Assembly: GCA_934631005.1 (NCBI GenBank)
Contig: CAKTXA010000013.1
Span: 1-63,097 of the forward strand
Source of the DNA: an uncultured Oscillospiraceae bacterium
GTDB lineage: Bacteria; Bacillota; Clostridia; Oscillospirales; Oscillospiraceae
Direction of reading: 5' to 3'
Length of the DNA stretch: 63,097 nucleotides
The notes below the pieces were generated by a model. The model was given only the letters and a program-made list of their open reading frames with translations, was not told the DNA's origin and did no database searches. The translations under genes and the position numbers were made by a program. This document shows positions 25,944 to 34,356 of the stretch, piece by piece (positions within the stretch are counted from its first letter, which is position 1; every line of letters begins with the position of its first letter).

Positions 25944-27518
25944 TCAGATTTTTGCGGTCTTTTTATTGCCGAGGGCGGCCAGGAGCCAGAAGACCACCAG
26001 CGCGGCGGCGGATAGGGCGTAGCAGAGGGGTTCGATGTAGGCTGCGGTCTGGGGGCAGGTGAAGAAGTCGATGAGCTGGCCGGCCAGGACGAAGGCCATG
26101 ACGACCGGGCAGATGAACTTGATGCAGATGGTATAGAACACGCTGAACGCCGGGGAATGCTCGCCGTGATGGATCTCATCGAGCAGGAGGGCGGGTTTCA
26201 GCTCCCAGCCGACCATGAGGGCCATGACCATTGCGCCGAGCGGCATCATCAGGCCCTCGGAGAAGAAGTCCATGAAGTCGAGCCAGCAGTCGTTGAACAT
26301 CGGCAGGCCCTCGGAGAACAGGCCCTGCAAGGGCACCCAGACGCCGTTCGCGCCAAGGCCGTCGACGGCGACGAGGAGGGCTTCGATCAGGATGGCGAAC
26401 GAGACCCAGAGGGTGACGGTGCTGCGCTGGACTTTCCTGCCCTTTTCGGCGGCTTTGTCGATGAAGTGCGCGGCGACGACCTCCATCAGCGAGATGGCGG
26501 ACGAGATGGCCGCGATGATGACCAGCAGGTAGAACACGATGCCGAACAGCGGGCCGAGGGGGCCCATATTGGCGAACACGTCCTGCAGGGTGACGAACAG
26601 GAGCTTCGGGCCGCCGAGGGCGATCTCGTTCAGCGGCGTGCCGCTGGCGATGCCGTTGGCGACGGCCGCGGGGATGACGGCGAGGCCCGCCATGAGGGCG
26701 ACGACAGAGTCCGCCACGACGATGAGGGCGGAGTTTTTGACGATATTTTCCTTTTTATCGAGGTAGGAGCCGTAGGTGATCATCGCGCCCATCGCGAGCG
26801 AGAGCGAGAAGAACATCTGGCCGCCCGCAGTCGCCAAAACGGAGATGACGCTGGGCGTTTCGTCGGTGAAGCCCGCCTTTACGGCGTAGCCGGGGACGAA
26901 CATGTACTTCAGCCCCTCCTCCGCGTGCGGGAGCGTGAGCGAGCGGACGATGACGACGATGAGCATGACGAACAGCGCGGGCATGCCGATCTTATTGAAC
27001 TTTTCGATGCCCTCCGACACGCCGCCCTTGACGATGACCATGCACAGGCCGAGGAACAGCAGCGTGAACACCGCGCAGCCGAAGGGGTTGGTGAGCATGG
27101 AGCCGAAGGTGGTGGAGCCGTCGATGGACGCGCCGAAGATGTTGCTCAGGCCGAAGGACAGCTCCGCCATGTTCAGCGACATATACTGGAAGCAGTAGCC
27201 GCCGAGGACGGTGTAGAAGCTCATAATGAGGAACGGCGAGAGGATGCCGAGCCAGCCGACCCATTTGAACTTTTTGCTCACGGCGCGATACGCCCCCACG
27301 ACGCCGGTGCCCGTTTTGCGGCCGAGCGCCAGCTCGCTGCACATGATGACCATGCCCACAAAGACGGCCAGCAGAATATAGATCAGCAGGAACGTGAAGC
27401 CGCCGCTGCGGCCCATCTTATACGGGAAGCCCCAGATGTTGCCGAGGCCGACGGCGGAGCCGATCGCGGCCATGATGAAGCCGAGATTGCTCCCCCAGGA
27501 GGCGCGTTTGTTTTCCAT
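25944..27518 (-). CDS. neurotransmitter:sodium symporter (NSS) family transporter
   Basis: 524 aa with about 12 membrane helices. N-terminal RASWGSNLGFIMAAIGSAVG then LGNIWGFPY is the NSS/SNF signature covering the Na1/Na2 and substrate sites of TM1. ITYGSYLDKKENI near TM6-7 is also typical. Bacterial members (LeuT, MhsT, TnaT) import hydrophobic or aromatic amino acids with Na+. The substrate cannot be assigned here. GGGAG lies 7 bases before the ATG. Monocistronic, with a promoter that carries a striking operator-like palindrome. Confidence 0.92.
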   Translation of the reverse strand: MENKRASWGSNLGFIMAAIGSAVGLGNIWGFPYKMGRSGGFTFLLIYILLAVFVGMVIMCSELALGRKTGTGVVGAYRAVSKKFKWVGWLGILSPFLIMSFYTVLGGYCFQYMSLNMAELSFGLSNIFGASIDGSTTFGSMLTNPFGCAVFTLLFLGLCMVIVKGGVSEGIEKFNKIGMPALFVMLIVVIVRSLTLPHAEEGLKYMFVPGYAVKAGFTDETPSVISVLATAGGQMFFSLSLAMGAMITYGSYLDKKENIVKNSALIVVADSVVALMAGLAVIPAAVANGIASGTPLNEIALGGPKLLFVTLQDVFANMGPLGPLFGIVFYLLVIIAAISSAISLMEVVAAHFIDKAAEKGRKVQRSTVTLWVSFAILIEALLVAVDGLGANGVWVPLQGLFSEGLPMFNDCWLDFMDFFSEGLMMPLGAMVMALMVGWELKPALLLDEIHHGEHSPAFSVFYTICIKFICPVVMAFVLAGQLIDFFTCPQTAAYIEPLCYALSAAALVVFWLLAALGNKKTAKI

Positions 27519-27597
27519 GTGTGTTCTCCCTTTCTCTTTCTCTTTTTCTTCCCCTGTTCTTCTCTGATTTACAACGATAAATTACAGATTAGGACAC

Positions 27598-27626
27598 ATT
27601 ATACCCGACGGACGTTTGTCCGTAAA
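27598..27626 (-). promoter_or_regulatory. sigma-A promoter of the symporter gene
   Basis: Reverse strand: TTTACG (27626-27621), a 17-bp spacer, TATAAT (27603-27598). Confidence 0.65.
27608..27623. promoter_or_regulatory. 16-bp palindromic operator candidate inside the symporter promoter spacer
   Basis: ACGGAC-GTTT-GTCCGT is a perfect inverted repeat spanning the spacer and -35 edge, an ideal place for repression. A second inverted repeat, TACAAATTCC/GGAAATTGTA (27653-27678, one mismatch), lies upstream. The remainder to 27891 holds only GC-rich hairpins. Confidence 0.5.
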
Positions 27627-27729
27627 GGGCGGAGGGGAATCTTTGTGATAAGCTACAAATTCCATGTCTGGAAATTGTAGGATATGACAGAAATCGAGCC
27701 ATGGGCAGCGCCCACAGCTCAGCGGCGGT

Positions 27730-27836
27730 AGGAAGCCCCCCGGCAAAGTCGGGGGGCTTCCTACCGTCTGCGAAAAGGCCGCGGCGGAGCTGCTGCGCGA
27801 CAAAAGCCCTCCGGCGGAGCCGGAGGGCCTGTCCTC
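27730..27836. repeat. GC-rich hairpins between symporter promoter and zinc-ribbon gene
   Basis: GGAAGCCCCCCGGC / GTCGGGGGGCTTCC (about 27731-27763) and GCCCTCCGGC/GCCGGAGGGC (about 27808-27829). The second shares its stem with the terminator at 27842, so it looks like a duplicated terminator. Confidence 0.55.
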
Positions 27837-27841
27837 TCTGC

Positions 27842-27872
27842 AAAAATACCCTCCGGCGGAGCCGGAGGGTAT
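27842..27872 (-). terminator. terminator of the zinc-ribbon membrane protein gene
   Basis: ATACCCTCCGGC (27846-27857) pairs with GCCGGAGGGTAT (27861-27872), with a T-run on the reverse strand (27846-27842). 20 bp after the stop. Confidence 0.85.
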
Positions 27873-27891
27873 TTGTCTGCTCTACATTATA

Positions 27892-28650
27892 TTACTTTAC
27901 GCAGTTCGGGCACGGCGAATAGCCGCTGTTCTCGGCGAGCTTGCGGCTGTAGGCCCAGAACGTCTTTCCCGCGAAGCGGCTGCAGCCGTAGCGGTGATAC
28001 AGGCCCGTGCCGTCGTTTTCCACCAGCACGACGTAAGACTGCATGAAATCCGCCGCCGCCTGCGCCGCGGCGCTCTGCGTCAGCAGCTCGTCGTACTTCT
28101 CCTGCGCCTCCGTCAGCTCCGCCTGCTTGCCATCCAGCGCCTGCTGCAGCTTTTCCAGCTCCGAGCGCTGCGTGTCCATGTCATACTGCGTCTGGCTCGC
28201 GGCGGACTCGGCGGTGTTGATGTTCTCCCGCAGCGTCTCGATGAGGTCGTTTTTGGACGCCAGCTCGCTCTCCAGCTGTTCGGCCTGCCCGGCCAGCTCG
28301 TCGCGCTCGGCGCGCAGGGCGGAGAACTCCGCCTCCTGCCGGGTCATCTCCTCCTCCCGCAGCCGCAGCGCCACCCGGCGCGACGACAGCGTGAGCAGCG
28401 AGTACGCCGCCAGCGCCAGCGACAAAACGGTCACCACGATCAGCACGACCGTCCCCGCCCGCACCCGCCGCCGCACCGGAGCCGCCGCGGGCTTTTTCGC
28501 CTGCCGCACCGGCGCGCGCAGCTGCCCCGGCATAGGCGATAGCGGCGCAGCGTCGGGCGTGTCGGTAAAATCATACGGATTCAAACTGCAAGCGGCACAA
28601 AACAGCTCCCCATCCGCGATCGGCTTGCCGCATTTGATGCAGGTATTCAT
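27892..28650 (-). CDS. zinc-ribbon, single-pass, coiled-coil membrane protein of unknown function
   Basis: 252 aa. An N-terminal zinc ribbon (CIKCGKPI...LFCAACSL, residues 4-22) precedes a basic linker, one membrane helix (about 66-88) and a long coiled coil (about 92-195) rich in Glu/Gln/Leu heptads. A C-terminal cysteine/histidine motif, YHRYGCSRF with YSPCPNC, could form a second metal site. By the positive-inside rule the ribbon is cytosolic and the coiled coil and C-terminal domain outside. I do not recognise the family. AGGAGG lies 7 bases before the ATG. Monocistronic. Confidence 0.75.
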   Translation of the reverse strand: MNTCIKCGKPIADGELFCAACSLNPYDFTDTPDAAPLSPMPGQLRAPVRQAKKPAAAPVRRRVRAGTVVLIVVTVLSLALAAYSLLTLSSRRVALRLREEEMTRQEAEFSALRAERDELAGQAEQLESELASKNDLIETLRENINTAESAASQTQYDMDTQRSELEKLQQALDGKQAELTEAQEKYDELLTQSAAAQAAADFMQSYVVLVENDGTGLYHRYGCSRFAGKTFWAYSRKLAENSGYSPCPNCVK

Positions 28651-28769
28651 ACCAGGACCTCCTGTCGGGGTTTGTTTCTATCATACCATTCTCTGCGGAA
28701 AAAGTAAAGAAAACACGAACCAACCCTTTCGCCGTGCCCCGCTCTGCCCTTTTGCGGTGTCTTGCGTTT

Positions 28770-29026
28770 TTCGTCGTAACGTAGGGGAGGGGCGGTTTGA
28801 GGTAATAGTGAAAAGTGAATAGTGAAGAAGTAGGTTCTTAGTCGTAACGTAGGGGAGGGGCTCTGCCCCTCCCGCTGGTACGCACTGCTGTTCTTTTGCA
28901 GCACTGTCGATTTGCTGAGGGCCCCTAGCTTCCCCTGGGGGAAGCCAAGGGGTGCCTACGTTTCGCCGCTGCATCAAGGATACGGCAGCACGTACCTGCT
29001 TCTTCACGCTTCCCTATTCCCTTTTC
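28770..29026. repeat. intergenic palindromic repeat, locus 6
   Basis: Order: a GTCGTAACGTAGGGGAGGGG half-module, an AATAGTGAAAAGTGAATAGTG tract, a complete GTAGGGGAGGGGCTCTGCCC module, then the left arm CACTGTCGATTTGCTGAGG and AGCTTCCCCTGGGGGAAGCC. The right-hand arms are absent. No ORF. Confidence 0.8.
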
Positions 29027-29029
29027 ACT

Positions 29030-29065
29030 AAAAAAGGCGAGGCCCTGCGGGGCCTCGCCTTTTTC
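29030..29065 (-). terminator. terminator of the phage-like operon
   Basis: AAAAAGGCGAGGCCC / GGGCCTCGCCTTTTT hairpin directly after the last tail gene. Strong on both strands. Confidence 0.92.
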
Positions 29066-29632
29066 CTACTCCTCCCGATACGTCCTCCACGCATCCCATG
29101 TCATCGCGTCCAGCTGGCCCCAGGTCAGGCCGTACTCCTCCGTCTCCTGCCACGTGCACCAGCGCAGCGCGTATTCGATCCCCAGCTGCGCGGGCAGCAG
29201 ATCCTCGATGATCTGCCGGATCTGCGCAAAGCCCGGCGGCTCGCCCATCACGCCGGGGAAGCGGACGCGCACATGGTTCACCTCGCCCGTCTCCTCCAGT
29301 TCGCACGGCGCGCCGCACGCGGGCAGGCAGCGCCGCAGCGCTTCGAGCGTGAACCCGTCGCCGGACACCTGCATCAGCGCCGCGATCGCCTGCCGCCGCG
29401 CCTGCACATCCTCCGCCGCTGAGGCGTAGCGAAACAGCGCCTCCACGCGCCGGAGGCCCTCGTCCTCCGCGCTCATCACGATGCTCTCCCGGCCGTTTTT
29501 CTCCAAAACGGCGCGCAGCGCGTCCATCTGCGCGCCCAGCGCCTCCAACTGCGCCATGGAAAAGCTGCCGTCGCGGAAGGTGTACACCCCCAGCGGCCGC
29601 AGCAGCGCCATCAGTCTCTGCGCGTAGCTCAT
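29066..29632 (-). CDS. phage baseplate/tail protein, XkdU-like (DUF2313)
   Basis: 188 aa. Starts MSYAQRLMALLRPLGVYTF and has the ALFRYASAAEDVQARRQ then ALMQVSGDGFTLEALRRCL pattern of XkdU/YmfQ proteins, which act at the baseplate of contractile phages such as PBSX and Mu. It overlaps the baseplate J-like gene by 4 nt. Last gene of the cluster: no tail fibre, chaperone, holin or endolysin follows, unlike intact myophages, where those genes usually come next. Confidence 0.8.
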   Translation of the reverse strand: MSYAQRLMALLRPLGVYTFRDGSFSMAQLEALGAQMDALRAVLEKNGRESIVMSAEDEGLRRVEALFRYASAAEDVQARRQAIAALMQVSGDGFTLEALRRCLPACGAPCELEETGEVNHVRVRFPGVMGEPPGFAQIRQIIEDLLPAQLGIEYALRWCTWQETEEYGLTWGQLDAMTWDAWRTYREE

Positions 29633-30687
29633 ACCGCCGCCTCCGTCAGCGTCAGCGCGCCCAGCACCGGCAGTCTGTCCGCCGCCCTGGCCAGGTCGCT
29701 GCCCGGCGCGCTGAGCGTGTAGTTTTCCACCAGCCCCGTGCCGTAGATCACGTCGCCCAGCGCCGCGCGATACAGGCGCTTTCCCAGCAGCGCGCCGGTA
29801 AAATACGCCCGCACCGCGCTCGTCACCGCCGCCTTCGCCGTGGCAAACGCCACGCCCGCCTTCGGCTTGAGCTTCGCCGTCACATTCACCACCTGCGCCG
29901 CCGGCGCGCGCACCGTCACATCCACCGCGATCTCGCGCACCTTCTGAATGTCCGCCTGCACCTCTGCCACCAGCGCCGCGTCCGGGATCCCGCCGTCCGC
30001 CGCGATCACCACGCCCACGGTCCCGATCCCGCTCTCGCGCGGGATGACCGACACCGCGCGCACGCCCGCGTGCGAAAGCGCCCGCTGCTCATAAAACGCC
30101 GCGTTCGCGCCGTTCGGCAGGCGCACGAAGCTGTCCAGCACCCGCTGCCGCAGCGCCTCGTCCGTCTCGCCGTCGCTCCCGCCGGCGAACGCCGCCGGAT
30201 TCGTCACGCCAGCCACGCCCACCGGCGCCTGCGTTAAGACTGTCACCGTCTGCACCGCGGCGTTGCCCGCGCTGCCCGCCGATTCCGCCTGCGCGGGCGC
30301 GTCGGCGTATAAGCTCCCCGCCGCGATCACCGCGTCCTCCAGCGTCACGAACCGCACCAGCCCCGCCGTGGAGCAGACCGTCCCCGCCGGGATGCTCACG
30401 TCGTCCTCCCGCGTAAGATCCATGCGGAACCGCAGCACGCCGTGCGCCTTTTCGCCCGCCTTGCGCGCAAGCCCGCGCAGCGCGGCGTGGCGGTCCAGAT
30501 ATTCCCCCGCCGCCGTCTGCGGAAAGCTCTGCGCCAGCGCCCAGTCGGCGTAGATATACAGCGTCTGCAGCTGCGCCGCCGCCGCATACAGCCGCACCGC
30601 CAGATCGGCGCTGTCCTCCATCGAAAAGCCCGTCTTTTCCGTAAAGACATCCAGCATCCCGCGATAAATTTCCGAAACCTCTTTCAT
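29629..30687 (-). CDS. baseplate J-like protein (XkdT type)
   Basis: 352 aa. The N-terminal region has DSADLAVRLYAAAAQLQTLYIYADWALAQSF and the EYLDRHAALRGL motif. GGSDGETDEALRQRVLDSF near the middle is the Baseplate_J family signature. It forms part of the wedge that contacts the tail sheath and receptor-binding parts. It overlaps both neighbours by 4 nt, in a tightly coupled tail operon. Confidence 0.9.
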   Translation of the reverse strand: MKEVSEIYRGMLDVFTEKTGFSMEDSADLAVRLYAAAAQLQTLYIYADWALAQSFPQTAAGEYLDRHAALRGLARKAGEKAHGVLRFRMDLTREDDVSIPAGTVCSTAGLVRFVTLEDAVIAAGSLYADAPAQAESAGSAGNAAVQTVTVLTQAPVGVAGVTNPAAFAGGSDGETDEALRQRVLDSFVRLPNGANAAFYEQRALSHAGVRAVSVIPRESGIGTVGVVIAADGGIPDAALVAEVQADIQKVREIAVDVTVRAPAAQVVNVTAKLKPKAGVAFATAKAAVTSAVRAYFTGALLGKRLYRAALGDVIYGTGLVENYTLSAPGSDLARAADRLPVLGALTLTEAAV

Positions 30688-31034
30688 ACCGTCACCTCCA
30701 CCGCCGTCTGCGTGCCGTCCGCCGCGCGCAGCGTAAATTCCGCCGCCGCCTGATCGTCCGTCACGCTGCGCACCCGCGCCGACAGCACCTCCACATCCTC
30801 ATCCGCCAGCGCCTCGGCCGCCATCTGCAGCGCCGCGGCGTCGCGCGCCGCCGCCTTTTCGCGCCCCAGCTGATACAGCCTGCTCCCAAGCCCCGGCAAA
30901 AAGCACAGCGCCCCGCGCCGGCACACCAGCCGGTACAGTACCCGCTGCAGCGTCTTTTCATGCCCCCGCAGCCGCACGAACCCGCCGAACCCGTCCGGCA
31001 CATAGTCGCCGCCGCGCAGCAAATTTTCCATCAT
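30684..31034 (-). CDS. XkdS/gp25-like baseplate wedge protein
   Basis: 116 aa. Position between a gpV-like and a baseplate J-like gene, plus the pattern LRGHEKTLQRVLYRLVCRRG with PGLGSRLYQLGREK, fits the XkdS (DUF2634)/gp25 lysozyme-like wedge group, which starts sheath assembly in contractile tails. 4-nt overlap on both sides. Confidence 0.75.
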   Translation of the reverse strand: MMENLLRGGDYVPDGFGGFVRLRGHEKTLQRVLYRLVCRRGALCFLPGLGSRLYQLGREKAAARDAAALQMAAEALADEDVEVLSARVRSVTDDQAAAEFTLRAADGTQTAVEVTV

Positions 31035-31402
31035 TCCGCGCCCAGCTCCTTCCCGTTCACAAACAGTCTCCCCGTCACGCGCACCTTGCCCCGCAGCTCA
31101 ATGTCCCCGTTGTTGCGCAAAACGACCTGCGCCGTGTCCGAGTAGACCATCACCTCGCCCGGCGCAAGGCTCCCCTTCGCCTGCTGCAGCGCGCCGGGGA
31201 TGTACGTCTGGCTCGCCTTGAGCACCAAAACGCTCTCGCCCGCGCCCGGCTGCCAGCAGTAGCCGCCGGGCGAGATGATGCGCACATCACGCTTTTCCCC
31301 GTCCGTCACCACCGCCGCGCGGCTGCCGCCCATGCTGATCGTCCCCAGCGCCGCTGTTTCCGGCTCCGTTTCCGGATGCGTGATCCTTTTGGAAAGCCAC
31401 AT
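31031..31402 (-). CDS. gpV-like baseplate assembly / spike protein
   Basis: 123 aa. An OB-fold-like N-terminal half (ISPGGYCWQPGAGESVLVL) and a C-terminal beta-strand repeat (DIELRGKVRVTGRLFVNGKEL) typical of gpV/gp45 spikes that tip the tail tube. It is short, so no extra enzymatic or PAAR-like domain is fused. Confidence 0.75.
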   Translation of the reverse strand: MWLSKRITHPETEPETAALGTISMGGSRAAVVTDGEKRDVRIISPGGYCWQPGAGESVLVLKASQTYIPGALQQAKGSLAPGEVMVYSDTAQVVLRNNGDIELRGKVRVTGRLFVNGKELGAE

Positions 31403-31408
31403 TTCCTC

Positions 31409-32341
31409 TCACCTCAGTTCCAGCGTCGTGTAAATGCCCGTGTCATCGCCGCAGTGCTCCGCCGCCGCCACGGTCAAAATGCCCGCCGCGCCCAGCCCCG
31501 GCAGCCGCAGCTCTGCCTCGTCCCCCGGCGAAATAGCCGCCGGTCCCGTCAGCTGCACCGTCACGCCGCGCACCTCGCGCGCCGCGTCCGCCAGCCGCTG
31601 CGCCGCCGTGCGCCACGTCGCGCGCAGCTTGCCGCCCGCCGTCATGCCGCTCACGTGCGTGCACGAAACGCCGATCGCCTTTAATTCCGCGCTCTCCGCC
31701 GTCATCTGCGCGCCCGTGCGCGTGTTCACCATCACCTGCCGCGCAGCAGCGCCATAGCGGTTTTGCACATAGCTGCACGCGCTGACCTGTTCCGCCTCGA
31801 TCACCGCCCGCCGCGCGGGCGCGCTTTTTTTCAGAACGAGCGTCCCGTCGGCCGTGAACCGCGGAAAAATATCCGCGCTGTGGCGGCAGAACCCGCACAG
31901 CACCTGCCAGCACGTGTACCCCGTCTCCACCGCGAAATTCGCCACCTGCCCCATCGGCTGGGCGTCGATGCGCGTGATGCCGTATGGCCGCACATATACC
32001 CGCAGAATGTCCTCCAGCTGCGCGCTCACGAATTCCGCCGCCCGCACCTGCTCGTCCATCAGCGCCGCCGCCATCGACCGGCCCGATACCTCCGCCAGTG
32101 CCCCGCGCCGGTCGAGCCGGACCGCAAAATCGTCCACCAGCCCCGTAAAGCGCACCGCGCCGTCCGCGTCCGCCGCCGTAAAGCCGACCGCCTGCCGCAA
32201 AACCGGCAGCCACGCCGCCTCATACGCAAAGCACACCGTAAAGCTCCCGCACGGGTCGCCGTCCGTCAGCCGGATCGACCATTGCAAAAGCGGCGGCAGC
32301 GCCGTGCGCGTGCCGTCGCAAAGTCTCAGCGTCCCCGTCAT
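31409..32341 (-). CDS. XkdQ/gpD-like baseplate hub protein
   Basis: 310 aa. Position directly after the LysM-bearing XkdP-like gene (4-nt ATGA overlap) and before the spike gene, with the pattern GRSMAAALMDEQV and ITRIDAQPMGQVANFAVETG near the middle, fits XkdQ-type hub proteins. I took ATG 32341 because of the overlap with the previous stop; longer frames read into the LysM gene. It would form the central hub that holds the spike under the tube. Confidence 0.75.
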   Translation of the reverse strand: MTGTLRLCDGTRTALPPLLQWSIRLTDGDPCGSFTVCFAYEAAWLPVLRQAVGFTAADADGAVRFTGLVDDFAVRLDRRGALAEVSGRSMAAALMDEQVRAAEFVSAQLEDILRVYVRPYGITRIDAQPMGQVANFAVETGYTCWQVLCGFCRHSADIFPRFTADGTLVLKKSAPARRAVIEAEQVSACSYVQNRYGAAARQVMVNTRTGAQMTAESAELKAIGVSCTHVSGMTAGGKLRATWRTAAQRLADAAREVRGVTVQLTGPAAISPGDEAELRLPGLGAAGILTVAAAEHCGDDTGIYTTLELR

Positions 32342-32892
32342 CCGATCCGCAGCTCCTCTCCCGTGTGAATGAGATCCGGGTCGCGGATCTGCGGGTTGTA
32401 CGCCAGCATCTGCTGCATCGTCAGCCCATACGTCCGGCACAGCGCCCACAGCGTGTCGCCCGTGCGCACCGTCACCGTCCGCGCCGCCTTTGCCGCGCCA
32501 TTCTCCCCGGCGGCCGTCCCGATCTGCTTCGGCGCGCTCGTCTGCTCGCCCGCGTCGCAGAATTCAAAGCTGTACGCCACATAGTCCTCCCGCGGCTCCT
32601 GCGCCAGCTCCAGCCGGGTAAAGACCGCCCGGCTGCACCGCCACACCGGATGCCGCAGCTCGCCCGCGCCCGCCGAGCGGAACACCTCCGTCAGTGCCCG
32701 GAACTGTTCATACGCGTCGGGCCCGAAAAACTCGCCCTCCCCGCGCAGCACCGTGCAGCTCCTGCCGAGATCCTGCACGCAGTAATCGCCCATCGGGATC
32801 TTGTGCGCCGCCGTCAGCCGCTCGCACGAGAGCGTGTAGCGCCCGGGATTGTTCGGCCATGTAAACGTCTTGTACCGCATTGCAAGCAGCAT
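32338..32892 (-). CDS. XkdP-like tail protein with C-terminal LysM
   Basis: 184 aa. The N-terminal domain starts with a YKTFTWPNNPGRYTL motif typical of XkdP/gp53-like baseplate proteins. An alanine-rich linker follows, then a C-terminal LysM (about 138-183: VTVRTGDTLWALCRTYGLT then QMLAYNPQIRDPDLI). The LysM could anchor the baseplate to the hub or to peptidoglycan. GGAGG lies 7 bases before ATG 32892. Confidence 0.85.
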   Translation of the reverse strand: MLLAMRYKTFTWPNNPGRYTLSCERLTAAHKIPMGDYCVQDLGRSCTVLRGEGEFFGPDAYEQFRALTEVFRSAGAGELRHPVWRCSRAVFTRLELAQEPREDYVAYSFEFCDAGEQTSAPKQIGTAAGENGAAKAARTVTVRTGDTLWALCRTYGLTMQQMLAYNPQIRDPDLIHTGEELRIG

Positions 32893-32895
32893 ATC

Positions 32896-33357
32896 CTATC
32901 CTCCGTACCGTCTCGCGTCGCGCTCAAAAAAGCGCGAGATCTCCGCCATCGACCACTGCGTCTGCGCGCCCGCCAGCCCCGCCGAGCGCATCGGCTGCGC
33001 CGCCAGCGTCCGCACGCCGCCATAGCCCGTGCCGCCCGCGCCCGTCTCGCCGCTCGCGCGCAGCGTCTCAAACCGCGCCGCCCGCTGCCGGACAGCCCAG
33101 ATCGCCTGCCGCGCCGCGGCCAGCTCGGCCAGCTCCTGTTCCAAGGCCTCCAGCGGCCTTCCCGCCGCGCCGTCCGATGCGGCGGGTGCCGCCGTCTCAG
33201 TCGCGGCCGTCTCCTCCGCCGCCCCGGCGGCTGCGCTCCCGGCCGTCCCCGCCGGAAGCGGCTGCGTAAGCGTGTCCGCCCGCTCCGGCGCGCGCCCGTC
33301 CTCAAGCGCCGCCGTCAGCGCCGTGTGCCGCCGCAGGATCGTTTCGATGTATCCCAT
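32896..33357 (-). CDS. small tail protein in the tape-measure position
   Basis: 153 aa. Short helical N-terminus, an Ala/Glu/Thr-rich low-complexity stretch (about 40-70), a helix (EALEQELAELAAARQAIWAV) and a C-terminus ending MAEISRFFERDARRYGG. It sits between the tail chaperone-like gene, which it overlaps by 56 nt, and the LysM gene, exactly where PBSX-like phages encode the long tape measure (XkdO, over 1000 aa). It is far too short for a normal tape measure. It may be a mini tape measure or an unrelated protein; I do not recognise the family. Confidence 0.6.
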   Translation of the reverse strand: MGYIETILRRHTALTAALEDGRAPERADTLTQPLPAGTAGSAAAGAAEETAATETAAPAASDGAAGRPLEALEQELAELAAARQAIWAVRQRAARFETLRASGETGAGGTGYGGVRTLAAQPMRSAGLAGAQTQWSMAEISRFFERDARRYGG

Positions 33358-33958
33358 CGCGCTTCAGCTCCTCATACCGCTTTTCGTCAAACGCCGCGTT
33401 TTCCTCCGGCAGCGGCGCGCCGCAGCAGGTGCAGCGCGGCGTGCGCGCCGCCTCGCGGCACGCGGGGCAGAGGTGTTCCTGCTCCTCCTGCGCATCCAGC
33501 ATCAGCTGCATCGCACAGTATAAAAGCTCCCCCTGCGTCATCGCCCGCGCCCGCTCCTCCGTCGGCAAAATGCCAAACGCCCGCAGAACGCGCCAGCGCA
33601 GCCGCTCCTGCGCATCCTCCTGCATCGCCTCCAGCAGAGTCTCCTCCGCATCCGGCTCCTCCAGCCGCGCGGGCGCGGTCATGTCCGCGTATGCCCGCAT
33701 CAGCCGTTCGATCTCCTCCGCTGAGAGCGTCCGCAGCACCTCGCCGCCGCCTGTGAACGCCGCCGTCCCGTCCGGCCTTCTCGCCGCGCGCGCCACGATG
33801 CACGCGTTCGCGCACAGCCCCGCCGCCGCGCCGTTTTCCCCGGCCAGCCGCGCACCCTCGGCCTGCGCCTGCATGAGCCCCCACGCCGAGACCGGCACGA
33901 GCCGCAGCCCGCCGACCTCGGCCTCCGCCGCCAGCAGCTGCCGTACCGCGTCCGTCAC
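33302..33958 (-). CDS. probable tail assembly chaperone-like protein with zinc-ribbon C-terminus
   Basis: 218 aa from GTG 33958, which overlaps the tube-gene stop. Helical, acidic. Contains LSAEEIERLMRAYADM and EETLLEAMQEDAQERLRWRVL. The C-terminus holds CPACREAARTPRCTCCG, a four-cysteine zinc-ribbon-like cluster. Position after the tube gene matches the XkdN-type chaperone, usually made with a frameshift product in phages. Here the overlapping next frame (33357) could serve that purpose, but no clear slippery site was seen. Confidence 0.55.
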   Translation of the reverse strand: MTDAVRQLLAAEAEVGGLRLVPVSAWGLMQAQAEGARLAGENGAAAGLCANACIVARAARRPDGTAAFTGGGEVLRTLSAEEIERLMRAYADMTAPARLEEPDAEETLLEAMQEDAQERLRWRVLRAFGILPTEERARAMTQGELLYCAMQLMLDAQEEQEHLCPACREAARTPRCTCCGAPLPEENAAFDEKRYEELKRDGIHRNDPAAAHGADGGA

Positions 33959-34344
33959 TGCGCCGTCTCCACGCGGCTGCGCGCCTCCAGCGTCACCTTT
34001 TCCATCACATTTCCGCCGACCTCGGCGCTCTCCTGGATCTCGCTCCACTGGCACCCGCCGTAAATGACGCTCCGGTCGGGCTTGCACACCACCAGCGAAA
34101 AATCCTCCAGCTCCAGAAAGCGCACCCCGTCGCGGATCGCCTCGTCCGTCGCGTAAATGCGCGTCAGCTCAATGATGTAGCGCCCCTGCCCGCGGATGGT
34201 CGCCACCGGCTGCTCCTGCCCAAAGGCATAGATCGCCTTGCTCGAGCGCTTCGCCGTCACCTTGTAGCTCTGCACCACCGCCACGCGCCGGCCGTCCACC
34301 TCCAGATAAATGTCCGCCGTCGTCGGCACCTTGATCCCCGTCAT
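33955..34344 (-). CDS. contractile tail tube protein (XkdM-like)
   Basis: 129 aa. Beta-rich: DIYLEVDGRRVAVVQSYKVTAKRSSKAIYAFG, then the VATIRGQGRYIIELTRIY strands and a closing EKVTLEARSRVET. Typical of small tube proteins that stack inside the sheath. Placed directly after the sheath gene, as in PBSX-type tails. Confidence 0.8.
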   Translation of the reverse strand: MTGIKVPTTADIYLEVDGRRVAVVQSYKVTAKRSSKAIYAFGQEQPVATIRGQGRYIIELTRIYATDEAIRDGVRFLELEDFSLVVCKPDRSVIYGGCQWSEIQESAEVGGNVMEKVTLEARSRVETAQ

Positions 34345-34356
34345 CCGCTCGCCTCC

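Noticed and set aside
26157..27680. 507-aa plus-strand frame opposite the symporter
   Set aside because: Asp/Arg/His-rich shadow of an NSS transporter with clear TM signature.
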